Assembly: GCF_030506285.1 (NCBI RefSeq) | Contig: NZ_CP119422.1 | Coordinates: 1,302,001-1,366,000 of the forward strand | Length of the DNA: 64,000 nt | From: Catalinimonas niigatensis | GTDB taxonomy: Bacteria; Bacteroidota; Bacteroidia; Cytophagales; Cyclobacteriaceae | Direction: 5' to 3' | Shown here: one piece after another, positions 16,611-25,230 of the stretch | How positions within the stretch are numbered: the stretch's first letter is position 1 | Layout: each line of letters opens with the position of its first letter | The notes under the pieces: model-generated | The model's input: the letters and a program-made list of their open reading frames with translations, nothing else | What the model was told of the DNA's origin: nothing | Databases searched by the model: none | Translations under genes and position numbers: made by a program

Positions 16611-17348
16611 TTAGTCATACCAATTAAAACTACCTATTTCAATTACATCCTCCACTCCTTCAAGCTGCATGGTTATTTCCTTCTTCTTTTGATGTTTTGA
16701 GCCATAAGTAGTAAATATTGATACCTGGAGGGTAACTGGTCCTGAAATTTTCTGCACTCTTTCATCGTAAAAGTTAGCTTCTATTTTATACTCGCCGGGT
16801 ACAGCATCTTTTAATAAATATTCCTCTGGGCCATAACCATCCATGTAGTCTTCTGTCAACTGCCCTCCGAGTTTAGTCAAAGCATTTTCGTAATAACACT
16901 TTTCTCCACTGGGTTCAGTAACCCAAAGGTCTAAATCTGTCTCCAATGTATTCCAATCCAGAACTATTCTTATATCTATAGGCAGATCAATGATTAATTC
17001 TTTTGGAACAGATGAGAGATCAAGTTTCGTCTTGTGCAATGATATTAGGTTGTTCATTTCATGCAAAACAGTGGATTTGATCGAAGGAAACCTTTCGTCA
17101 AAATCATTCCACTCAGTCAAAATTATTTCCAGGAAAATATCTAATGCTTTTTGATATTCTTCATTTGCCTGATAAGCAAGTGCCAGATCTCTTTGGGATT
17201 GTGGCTCATCTGGTCTTAGCTGTGCTACCTTATCAAATAAATAAAGACTTCTTTCAAACTCTCCGATCTGAAGATATGTATGCGCCAGGATTTTCAACAA
17301 TTCATGATTCTCTAAATCAAGCTCAGCAATATTGGAAAGAATTCTCAA
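16611..17348 (-). CDS. TPR/DUF2135 (YfaP-like) protein, probably the detached C-terminus of the VIT protein
   Basis: The 245 residues contain TPR-like helices (about 1-85: LKILAHTYLQIGEFERSLYLFDKVAQLRPDEPQSQRDLALAYQ) and a C-terminal DUF2135 beta-domain (about 125-235: IRIVLDWNTLETDLDLWVTEPSGEKCYY). The only available start is TTG at 17348, whose last bases overlap the stop of the gene upstream (TTGA). In related proteins the VIT/VWA part and this part are often one chain, and the text flows across the junction as SKREELA, then LRILSNIAELDLEN, if one T is restored. It therefore looks like a frameshifted tail, although translational coupling could still make it as a separate protein. Role unknown; the family is exported or envelope-associated. 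Confidence 0.75.
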   Translation of the reverse strand: MRILSNIAELDLENHELLKILAHTYLQIGEFERSLYLFDKVAQLRPDEPQSQRDLALAYQANEEYQKALDIFLEIILTEWNDFDERFPSIKSTVLHEMNNLISLHKTKLDLSSVPKELIIDLPIDIRIVLDWNTLETDLDLWVTEPSGEKCYYENALTKLGGQLTEDYMDGYGPEEYLLKDAVPGEYKIEANFYDERVQKISGPVTLQVSIFTTYGSKHQKKKEITMQLEGVEDVIEIGSFNWYD

Positions 17349-20098
17349 GCCAGTTCTTCCCTTTTAGATAGAATAAAGAAGTTGCCCACAGACAGATAAA
17401 AACTGGGTGCCTTCCTGTACTGTTCCCTGAATTGCAAATACATTCCATATTGTTGGTTTTCAGGCGTAGCCTTTAGGGAATCAAGATATGGCTCATCAGG
17501 ATTCCACTCCTTGATCACAAAGTCAGGCTCAAACATAGAGACGATTGAATCGGGTAACTCCAACTCTTCTTCTAATGCGTCCTTGCTCATAATCACAATG
17601 ACTCCATTTGAGGCTTGAGAACCATAAATGCTGGTGGCATTTTCTCCTTTGATCACATTGGTTGAAGCTATTTCATCTGGGTGAAGCCAATTCACTTCAT
17701 CCTCTGAGGAAACCTCCCCATCAAGAATATACAAAGGATTTGGACCTACTTTAACAGTGGAACCACCCCGAATAACTAAGCTGCCCTGATTTTCCCTTTC
17801 TATTTGAATACCAGAAGTAGTTCCTTGGACTTGAGTTACAGCATAACTTAACGAATGGGAGACTCTTTCAACATCTAGTGCAGTTACTACTACTTCGCTC
17901 AGATGCTGTACGTCTTCCTCCAGAACAATATCCAGAGCTGAGTTTGCTCCAATTGGCATTTCCTGAGCGGCGTAACCAACATAACTTACGACAAGGATGT
18001 CATTCTCCCTTACCCGGATTATATATCTACCTTCTAAATTTGCAATGGTTCCAACCGTTGTACCTTTAATTAATATATTTACTCCGGGTAAAGGCTCACC
18101 TCGTTCATCTGTAACTTGACCTTCAATAACTCTATTATAAATTGTTGTATCTACACTAAGCTGATTTAAAAAGACTTCTACATCAGGATTTTCTTGGTTA
18201 ATATTTTCTTCTACCGCCTCATTACCTGGATCCGACTCCTGATCTGTAATTGATTCGTTGTCTGTATTTTCTGGGTTCTGGGGTTGGTTTGAGCCTTCTA
18301 CTTTCGGGACATACACTGAGGAATCATGTTGGTTTTCCTTCCACCAGATCAGTCTATCCTCATAATCATCAAGGAGAATGGCTATTATATCTTCCTTTTC
18401 AGATGCTTGCTGTTTTACCTGCTGAGCTAGAAGCCTTTCATATTCACTTCTTAGCTCTATGGGAGGCTCTATTCCATAGGTAACGTAATCCTCCACTCTG
18501 TCCAAAACGATTAAGGAGGTAAAGGGAGTCACGAGATTATAAGCTTTTCCCAATTTTACGATTTCATCCTGATTTGATTCAGGGTGGTTAAGTAGTTCTT
18601 CAACCTTTTTATTTGCCCACATACGGTCAATGGAAGACGAATACGCATCTCTTCTGATAACCACTTCTCTTGATTCTATTACTTTTCCTTGCATGCCAAA
18701 ATTGAGCGTAATAGCGGTAGGTTTAGCGGATTTTATTTTTCCAGTGATTGAGAAGGGAGCATTTTGCTTTAAAGTGACCGGTGCACTGGGATATACCTCT
18801 TCAATGTTCCTGTGGTCATAACTTGCGTTTATAAACTGGTATTCTACATGCGTTAAAGATTCAGTAGCTTCTTCTATAGTATTACCTAGCAGGTCGATAT
18901 AGCTACCCCCAGTACTTCTGGTTAAATAGCGCAGAAATCCACTGTCATTCGATGCACTTGAGTTGACCACATGGGTGACATGCATTTGATCAAAATCATT
19001 GAGTCTATCAAGCGTTGAAATCCCATCGGTAAATAGGAGTAACTCATCATAATCTAATTCCTGAAGTCGTAATGATGTATAACTCGTACCTCCATCATAG
19101 ATTGAATTGCTCAGAAAACGGATCAGTTCATCAGCATTACCCTCCGAGATATAAAAATCTCTTTCATCATGAATTTCATTACTAAATCTGATGAGGTGTA
19201 CATCAATGTTTGAGAGTATTTTCAGGTAGTTTCTGATTAGATCAAACTCCTTAGAAGTATCTCTTTTAGTAGAAGATCCGGACACATCCCAAAGGATTGC
19301 CAAAGAGGAAGGTTTTTTCTTTTCAATTTTAGTAATTATGGGGTTTAGAGTGATATAAAAGAAATCAGATTCCTCAGCAACATGGACATATACCTTTTCT
19401 TCAATAACAGTGGGAATCTCAAAACTGAGAATGCCGGAGGCATTAAAATCTTTTTCCTTTGTTTCAGCTATAAATGCGCTCTTCCACTTCTTGAAACTAA
19501 AAGTTGCAAGCTCATTCTGCTTTACTTTGGGTTCAAACTGCTGATTCAAAACTTCAATTTTTAAGTTGAATTCTTTGACTTTCCCATAAGCCATAATCAG
19601 CTGATAAAGTGGAGCTGTAGTATTTTTTAATTCTTCCTCGTATCCGATCAATATAGTTTTTCTTCCATTAGCAGGTATTGGATAAACCCTAGCCTTATAA
19701 TTATTACCAACGGTTTTTTCCAGCAATCCCGGATCTATTGCCTGTCGAACTACTCCTTCAAATGCTCTTCTGCCAAGATTCTTTTCAACAGCTACTCCTT
19801 CTCTTAATTTTCCATCTACATCCATGGCAAACCGAATAACATCCTGGCTCTCAGACAAAGGGAAATTTAACTCTCCTTCCAGAATCCGGTCATTTGGATT
19901 GTAAAATGTCATTTTGGTAACAGTAGTGGCAATATTGCCCATTACCTCAATGTTGACATTTAAAGATTCAAGATAAATCTCTGCGGTATCGTTTTGTATT
20001 TTCAGCACTTCCGACTCCTGTGCCCAAGTAATGCAAACAAAGGAAGAAAATACTACTGTGAAAAGTGCTCTCTTCATTGTGCTAATAGTAATATTCAT
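17345..20098 (-). CDS. VIT/VWA protein with carboxypeptidase-like and TonB-plug domains
   Basis: This is a large exported protein of 917 residues. In order it shows a signal peptide (ALFTVVFSSFVCITWAQ), a VIT domain (about 25-165), a von Willebrand A domain with a MIDAS motif DVSGSS (about 270), a linker rich in acidic residues and Asn/Gln (about 580-650), a carboxypeptidase-regulatory-like beta domain (VIEGQVTDERGEPLPGVNIL, about 655-735) and a TonB-dependent receptor plug-like segment (LYILDGEV, NVIKGENATSIYGSQASNGVIVI, about 755-845). There is no beta-barrel, so it is not a transporter. The plug-like segment is found on several Bacteroidota envelope proteins. The reading frame ends at TGA 17347-17345, overlapping the start of the TPR/DUF2135 gene, and a one-base loss there probably cut a longer ancestral protein in two. 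Confidence 0.85.
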   Translation of the reverse strand: MNITISTMKRALFTVVFSSFVCITWAQESEVLKIQNDTAEIYLESLNVNIEVMGNIATTVTKMTFYNPNDRILEGELNFPLSESQDVIRFAMDVDGKLREGVAVEKNLGRRAFEGVVRQAIDPGLLEKTVGNNYKARVYPIPANGRKTILIGYEEELKNTTAPLYQLIMAYGKVKEFNLKIEVLNQQFEPKVKQNELATFSFKKWKSAFIAETKEKDFNASGILSFEIPTVIEEKVYVHVAEESDFFYITLNPIITKIEKKKPSSLAILWDVSGSSTKRDTSKEFDLIRNYLKILSNIDVHLIRFSNEIHDERDFYISEGNADELIRFLSNSIYDGGTSYTSLRLQELDYDELLLFTDGISTLDRLNDFDQMHVTHVVNSSASNDSGFLRYLTRSTGGSYIDLLGNTIEEATESLTHVEYQFINASYDHRNIEEVYPSAPVTLKQNAPFSITGKIKSAKPTAITLNFGMQGKVIESREVVIRRDAYSSSIDRMWANKKVEELLNHPESNQDEIVKLGKAYNLVTPFTSLIVLDRVEDYVTYGIEPPIELRSEYERLLAQQVKQQASEKEDIIAILLDDYEDRLIWWKENQHDSSVYVPKVEGSNQPQNPENTDNESITDQESDPGNEAVEENINQENPDVEVFLNQLSVDTTIYNRVIEGQVTDERGEPLPGVNILIKGTTVGTIANLEGRYIIRVRENDILVVSYVGYAAQEMPIGANSALDIVLEEDVQHLSEVVVTALDVERVSHSLSYAVTQVQGTTSGIQIERENQGSLVIRGGSTVKVGPNPLYILDGEVSSEDEVNWLHPDEIASTNVIKGENATSIYGSQASNGVIVIMSKDALEEELELPDSIVSMFEPDFVIKEWNPDEPYLDSLKATPENQQYGMYLQFREQYRKAPSFYLSVGNFFILSKREELA

Positions 20099-20364
20099 AG
20101 GAGAAGCTTCCTATTTCAAATGATAATTGACGTGGCAGGATTTTCTTCATAGAATAGTTAAATTGTTATGTAAACATAATAATACAATTTATTATTTACA
20201 TTTTACTAAAAAATTTTAACTGCTTTTGAGAAGAAATTCACAAAAAGGTGAAGGATAGATGATTCCTGATATGCTATCAAATGAATTCTAGGTTTTCATA
20301 TTTTTTGAATCCTTGAATTTAGCAAAGACATAAGATCTTGATGGTGAATAAGATGAAGCTATTC

Positions 20365-20973
20365 TCAAAAATAGAATAGCTGAAAATTGCCTTTCCTTCC
20401 AGTCTCATCCATCACTGAAGCTGCTGCTGAGACTTTTCTCCGGTCATAGTAAAAGTCAAAATCGGCTGCATTGGCACGTGAAAGTAAGAGAAACTTCCCT
20501 TGAGAATCAGAATCAATGACAAAACCTTCCGCATCGTATATACTTTCAGTGCCCTGATACCAGGTTGAGTTAATCGTCAACAGGCGGGTCGTATTTTTAA
20601 AGTTTACATTATAGTTCTGGTTCCACAGGTAGGTCCTGCCCGCATACACATATTTGAAAGCTTCATTGCCTAGAACATAAATCCTACCTCCTGAGTAGAG
20701 ACGAAAAACAGTTCTAACTTTGGGTATTGTAGGAAAAAGATAGCGGGCATTTTCATCTATCCCTATTTCTTCAAAGAGATACTGTTTAAACTCTTCCCTA
20801 TCCTCGTCTGTAAGCATCACTACTTGATCGGTCAGATCAACGATTTCCCTAGGATGAGTACCATACGGAGTATGATGATGATTTTCTGGAAGCACTTCAT
20901 TCTTCTCACAAGAGGAGAATAAGTTTAAGAGCATAATAACTAAGACCAGCCTGAGTTTTTGAGACAACTTCAT
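20365..20973 (-). CDS. Small hypothetical lipoprotein (202 aa)
   Basis: The N-terminus has a signal peptide ending in a lipobox (LLNLFSSC, lipid-modified Cys about 22), so this is a membrane-anchored lipoprotein. A His-rich stretch (ENHHHTPYGTH) follows, then a helical acidic section and a C-terminal half rich in Tyr and Arg with short beta-like segments (VFRLYSGGRIYVLG, KYVYAGRTYLWNQNYNVNF). I do not recognise the family. It lies between the VIT protein and the mobilisation genes on the same strand, with 26 bp to the coupling-protein gene downstream, so it might be transcribed with the mobilisation operon. Function unknown. Confidence 0.65.
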   Translation of the reverse strand: MKLSQKLRLVLVIMLLNLFSSCEKNEVLPENHHHTPYGTHPREIVDLTDQVVMLTDEDREEFKQYLFEEIGIDENARYLFPTIPKVRTVFRLYSGGRIYVLGNEAFKYVYAGRTYLWNQNYNVNFKNTTRLLTINSTWYQGTESIYDAEGFVIDSDSQGKFLLLSRANAADFDFYYDRRKVSAAASVMDETGRKGNFQLFYF

Positions 20974-20999
20974 AATGATAAGTGGTTTATGGTGAATAA

Positions 21000-22865
21000 T
21001 TAGTGATAAAGATTTGGGTACCGCTCAATGATCTGCTCAGCTTCTTTTCTGACCTGCTTGAAATTGAGCAGTAAGATTTTTTCCTTCTCTTCAATGCTTG
21101 CAAAGGGTGCGATTGGATGTTGATTACTCACCTGTTTTTTCTTAAACCGGGTCCAGAAGTAAGGAAGGGTAGATTCCACGGTCTGACCTACAAACTCCCC
21201 GGCTTGCAGTTGCATGATCTCCTGCGGTTTGATGATAGAGCGTTCCTGCTGACTAATACTGGTGTTGTAAGAGATGTTTCTACCGCCTTTACTTCCCCTA
21301 CTACTTCCTCTGGAATGGTTGGTAATGAGCCTTTCTTCCTTTCCTATCATCTCAGAGACAGCTTTGGCGGTTTGGACTGAGCTTATCTTCCCGTAGAACT
21401 GGTTAGATAAGTTGGCAATGATAACTTCCGCTTTTTCTCTGCCATACATATCAATCATCTGAGCATAATCCTGGGCCATATAGACGCTAGCTATTTTGTT
21501 GCTTCTGGCCGTGGCGGGTATCATTTCAAACTTTGGGATGTAAAGGGTGGGTGCTTCATCCAATAGCACAAAGCTCTTTTGCTTTCCCTGTTGGTTCATC
21601 TGTTTTAGAGCTACCGTGATGATCAGAGAAATCACCGGACTGAAGGTATCCACTAAACTCGGATCAGAGCCCAGACATAAAAGCTTGGGATGAGCCGGAT
21701 CGTTGATGTTCATATCCAGGTCATCTCCTGTCAGGGTCCAGACGATTTCAGGGCTGTTGATCTTACTCACCATGATCTGCAATGATGCTATCACGCCTGC
21801 GATCTGTTTTTCTGCTTTGTTTTCAATGGCAGTGGCAATGCTGCGGCTCATATCTGCACTTTGAGCATTGGTTTGCAGCATGCTGATCACCTGCATATAG
21901 TCTTTATACAAAGCTGTATTGATCACATGAGGCAAGGTGCAGTGTTGAGGATGCTCAGAGCGAAAGAACCAGATCAGTGATGATAGCCAGGCAATGGCAG
22001 AATTTGAAAAGAAGTCTCTCTGCTTGATGGTACTGGTGTCTAGGTTGTTGACAATAGACCTGGCATATTCTTCAGCATGCGCCACAGTGGGTATATTTTC
22101 AGGAGCAAGAGGATTACAGCGATGGGATAGGGTTGGATTCTGAAAGTTGATAATGTAGTACTTTAAGTTAGTATTTTTCCCATATAGATGCAGAGCCCTA
22201 TTGACTTCATTGGCCAGCGCAGGAAACTTGAAGTCATAAAGCACACCACAGTATCCTTTCTGGATGAACTGATGAATGAAAGCATTTCCGATACTCTCTG
22301 ACTTACCAGATCCAGATGAACCAATCACCAGCGTACCTCTAAAAGGATTAGTAACATTGATCCAGCCTGTCTGGGTGGAGATATGGATGCTATCCGCATT
22401 CTCTACTTTGCGATGCTCATACTGTTCTTTTCTTTTGCTATTCCTGGAATAGACACTATACAAAACTAGTGGCATACTGAGCAGCACCCCCAATAATGAA
22501 GAGGGAAAGAGCCAGTAAATGGTTGATGATGGATAACTATTGACTTTAAAGAGCAGCACGATAGATAATACCGCTAATCCAACTCCGGCCACAGTTATCC
22601 AGAAAGATAAGGGCTTTCTTTTCTGCTGGGCTGGATCAGGGCTTAGAAAAAGTACTACTATTCCTAGGTAGTTGAGCAGGGCAACAAACCTAATCCCTTT
22701 TCCAAAAAACAGAAGTAATTGAATAGCTCTTTGCAGCAGGGGATGCAGTTTTTCTATCCATACTCTATCTACCTGAATCAGCAGATAATATTCTGCTCCC
22801 ATCAATGCCAGCAGAAAAAGAAAGCATAGCAGGAGCAATTCTAAAGTTGTCGTATGCTGGCTCAT
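21000..22865 (-). CDS. Type IV coupling protein (TraG/VirD4-like, MobC type)
   Basis: This ATPase would bring a relaxase-DNA complex to a conjugation pore. The 621 residues have four or five membrane helices in the first 145 residues, a Walker A motif VIGSSGSGKSES (about 185), a Walker B motif SFVLLDEAPTLYI (about 420) and the conserved SNQFYGK/TAKAVSEMIG region near 495-510. The start overlaps the relaxase stop by 4 bp. In Bacteroidota mobilisable elements this gene follows the relaxase as here. No other pore genes are in the window, so transfer would rely on a conjugation apparatus supplied by another element. Confidence 0.9.
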   Translation of the reverse strand: MSQHTTTLELLLLCFLFLLALMGAEYYLLIQVDRVWIEKLHPLLQRAIQLLLFFGKGIRFVALLNYLGIVVLFLSPDPAQQKRKPLSFWITVAGVGLAVLSIVLLFKVNSYPSSTIYWLFPSSLLGVLLSMPLVLYSVYSRNSKRKEQYEHRKVENADSIHISTQTGWINVTNPFRGTLVIGSSGSGKSESIGNAFIHQFIQKGYCGVLYDFKFPALANEVNRALHLYGKNTNLKYYIINFQNPTLSHRCNPLAPENIPTVAHAEEYARSIVNNLDTSTIKQRDFFSNSAIAWLSSLIWFFRSEHPQHCTLPHVINTALYKDYMQVISMLQTNAQSADMSRSIATAIENKAEKQIAGVIASLQIMVSKINSPEIVWTLTGDDLDMNINDPAHPKLLCLGSDPSLVDTFSPVISLIITVALKQMNQQGKQKSFVLLDEAPTLYIPKFEMIPATARSNKIASVYMAQDYAQMIDMYGREKAEVIIANLSNQFYGKISSVQTAKAVSEMIGKEERLITNHSRGSSRGSKGGRNISYNTSISQQERSIIKPQEIMQLQAGEFVGQTVESTLPYFWTRFKKKQVSNQHPIAPFASIEEKEKILLLNFKQVRKEAEQIIERYPNLYH

Positions 22866-23857
22866 CTTTCCTGTTCAATCTCAATGTGTCTTCTCTTTTT
22901 CTTTCGCTCTGGCAGGAGTTCCTCTTCCTCTCCTGCTTCCTGGCCTAGCCTCTGAATACTTTTGGCAAAGCTGCCTATTGACTTTTCTGGAAAGTTGAGT
23001 TTCTCATCCTTACCAGTTTGCAATACCTCATAAGGATTGATTACAGGCTTACCTTGCTGGTAGTTTTGGGTAAGCCGATGCAGGTTGAAAAAGAATCCTT
23101 TGCCATACTCCTGCTCTTTTCCAATCGTAAGAGCTCTGTCCAGGTCTATCTTCTGGCTTCCGGTGAAATACTGGTTAAGGTGGTTAATTCGGTAACGAAT
23201 ACGTTCCTCATGGCGAAGCTTCGTTTCTTCTGACATTCCGGTGGTGAGTTTTGCAGATATTGTAGATTTCTCATAGCCAAACATCTGCTGAAAAGTCTTT
23301 CCGTTTTGCACCTGCCAGTCCTTGAAAGTGAAGTGGTTTTTACGCCCTTTGGGGTTCAAGCGGTACTCACCGCTTTTGTTTTTGGCACTCACCAAAATAT
23401 GTATATGGGCATGATTTCCGGCTTTGAGCTGTCCTTTTTGCTCCCCTTCTTTCTCCTTTCTTTCATTGTGGATAGTAGCAAACCACACTAAGTCCGATGA
23501 ACTTAATGGTTTACTTCCAGCCAGCTTAAAATTTCGGGCATAGTTTTCCATGACTGCCCGCGCATAGGCCTTTAGTTTTTCTGGGTCATTACCCAGATGT
23601 TGCAGTTCGTCTTCTGAGGGAGATAGTACCAATGAATAAAACTTTTCCTGGCCCTTGCGCAATCCTTTGGTATTTTCATCAATGGCCTCTTTCACTTGTG
23701 CTGCTTTGATGTCTGTTTTTTCTTCATTAAAGAATTCGGTTTCCTTATCCAACTCTTTGGCTTCGTGTCCAAGATAGCTAACGGTCTTGTTACTGGAACC
23801 TTTGTTGTTGAATACAAAGCGGCCATTTCTGGAAGGATGAATGATCTTACTGTGCAT
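22862..23857 (-). CDS. Mobilisation relaxase (MobB/DUF5712-like)
   Basis: This is the enzyme expected to nick the origin of transfer and lead the DNA out of the cell. The 331-residue protein starts MHSKIIHPSRNGRFVF, with a characteristic GSSNKTVSYLGHEA block after it. A histidine cluster, NHAHIHILVS (about residues 148-157), fits the metal-binding motif of relaxases. The C-terminal 60 residues are strongly charged (EAGEEEELLPERKKKRRH). It overlaps the coupling-protein gene by 4 bp and follows a small accessory gene by 73 bp. Family assignment is from overall pattern and neighbours; the catalytic Tyr was not pinned down. Confidence 0.85.
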   Translation of the reverse strand: MHSKIIHPSRNGRFVFNNKGSSNKTVSYLGHEAKELDKETEFFNEEKTDIKAAQVKEAIDENTKGLRKGQEKFYSLVLSPSEDELQHLGNDPEKLKAYARAVMENYARNFKLAGSKPLSSSDLVWFATIHNERKEKEGEQKGQLKAGNHAHIHILVSAKNKSGEYRLNPKGRKNHFTFKDWQVQNGKTFQQMFGYEKSTISAKLTTGMSEETKLRHEERIRYRINHLNQYFTGSQKIDLDRALTIGKEQEYGKGFFFNLHRLTQNYQQGKPVINPYEVLQTGKDEKLNFPEKSIGSFAKSIQRLGQEAGEEEELLPERKKKRRHIEIEQER

Positions 23858-23930
23858 GGGAGTTTTGAGTTAGAGAGTTTAGAGTTTTTGGGTTTAGGAA
23901 TTAATTCAATACTGAGGCGGTAGATGAAGG

Positions 23931-24338
23931 TCAATCATTTATGTTCTGTTTTTCACTCACTTGTTTCAATCTTTCAGATAGGTATTGCTGATCTTGCTGC
24001 TGCAATTGACGGTAAGTAGCCTCGTCTTCTGTGATGAGCGTCAGTAGGTGGTTCACTGACAATTCACTTAAAATTCTGGCCTTCACTGTTTCCAGGTACA
24101 GGTCCCGCAGCTGGTGTTTTTCCTGATAAGACAAATAAGAAAAGATACGATCCACCGCCTGCTGTATGCTTTGCTTACTGGTTTCGGGTTGGTAAATCCG
24201 TGGGTCAAGATGACGCTCCAAGAAGAAAGCTGTACAGGCTTCCAGGTAGTCTTTGTGAGACAGTTTTAACCGTCTGCTCTCCTCATCAATTTGCTTATGG
24301 ATTAGATTTGATACATTGATCTTTTTACTGCTGCTCAT
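23931..24338 (-). CDS. Mobilisation accessory protein (BfmA/BtgA-like)
   Basis: This is a 135-residue DNA-binding accessory protein that would help the relaxase recognise oriT. I chose ATG 24338 (MSSSKKINVSNLIHKQIDEESRRLKLSHKDYLEACTAFFLE), where the family normally begins; the frame is open further upstream, but that part is not protein-like. The N-terminal half resembles a ribbon-helix-helix arrangement and the C-terminal half is helical and Gln-rich. It is the first gene of a three-gene mobilisation operon with the relaxase and coupling protein. Confidence 0.75.
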   Translation of the reverse strand: MSSSKKINVSNLIHKQIDEESRRLKLSHKDYLEACTAFFLERHLDPRIYQPETSKQSIQQAVDRIFSYLSYQEKHQLRDLYLETVKARILSELSVNHLLTLITEDEATYRQLQQQDQQYLSERLKQVSEKQNIND

Positions 24339-24549
24339 GGGTGATCTTTTTAATGGTACTTGGGTGGGTGCTTTGAAATGGACTGATATTGAGTGGATTA
24401 GGACAGGAAAGTACACCACATGAAAAAGAGGCTTGCGTAAATGTTTGAAAATCAGCACAATATTCAAGTACTTGCACTTACCCATCTTGCTGGCAGTCAC
24501 CACTGTGGGCGGCAACCCGCTGTGAAATTTCTTCTCTCCTGCCCAGCTT
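24339..24549. other. Candidate origin-of-transfer region
   Basis: This 210-bp gap lies just upstream of the mobilisation operon, where oriT is usually found. It contains the palindrome CAAGTACTTG (about 24464-24473) and an imperfect inverted repeat GTGGGCGGCAACCCGC (about 24509-24524). No nick-site consensus could be matched, so this is a positional guess. Confidence 0.3.
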
Positions 24550-25230
24550 TTACTTCCTCCTGTCCGGTGCTTCCACTGGAAAACTGATCAGGTTGAACAT
24601 TTCCCTCAGCCGTGAACGCAATCTCTCACCGTACAATTTTTCCACTTCTTCTGCATTCAGGTTACTGGTTATATGGGTGATCATGCCGTAGCGTTGGTAC
24701 TGCTCATAACGGTCCAAAAGGATTTCAGCCATCACATTGACTTCATTGCCAAAGTATTTACTTTGCTGTTCCACGCCAATATCATCAAAGCAGTAGGTAA
24801 TTGGCTGATCGTGGAGCAACTGATAGCCGTAACTGCATGGCTTTTTGATAAAGCTTTTCCTTCCGTATTTCTCTAGGACATTAAAGCCTTCTTGGGCAAA
24901 GGAAAGAGCAATATCCCGGGTAGCAATGAGGCGAAAGCGGGGGCGGGAAAACAAACTGGAAAAGAATTGCATCATGCTGGTTTTCCCACAGCCCACCGGT
25001 CCACTCAAAAATAAGCCTTTCTGCGGGCTTATACCCTGTTTTTGACACAAGAATCCATCTCTGCTAAAGTAAGCTGCTATCGCCTCTATTACGTGTTGAT
25101 TTGAGGCATCTATGACAAAGGAGGGATTAGCAGCTTTCAATTGCTCTATCACCTGCATTAAAACAGGGTGATTTTCGGCTTTAGAGTGGGATGCTATAGT
25201 CTTTGTTTCTTGTGGTATGAAGTCTTTCAT
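24550..25230 (-). CDS. DnaC/IstB-like helicase-loader ATPase
   Basis: This AAA+ ATPase of 226 residues would load a replicative helicase on element DNA. Walker A is GLFLSGPVGCGKTS (about 93-106), Walker B TYCFDDIGVE (about 152-161), and a sensor region THITSNLNAEEVEKLYGERLRSRL with an arginine-finger-like RLRSRL follows. Its first 50 bases overlap the end of the wHTH protein gene. The pair (wHTH protein and DnaC-like loader) is a common replication cassette in phages and integrative elements. Unlike the IstB at 36389, no IstA transposase gene adjoins it. Confidence 0.85.
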   Translation of the reverse strand: MKDFIPQETKTIASHSKAENHPVLMQVIEQLKAANPSFVIDASNQHVIEAIAAYFSRDGFLCQKQGISPQKGLFLSGPVGCGKTSMMQFFSSLFSRPRFRLIATRDIALSFAQEGFNVLEKYGRKSFIKKPCSYGYQLLHDQPITYCFDDIGVEQQSKYFGNEVNVMAEILLDRYEQYQRYGMITHITSNLNAEEVEKLYGERLRSRLREMFNLISFPVEAPDRRK

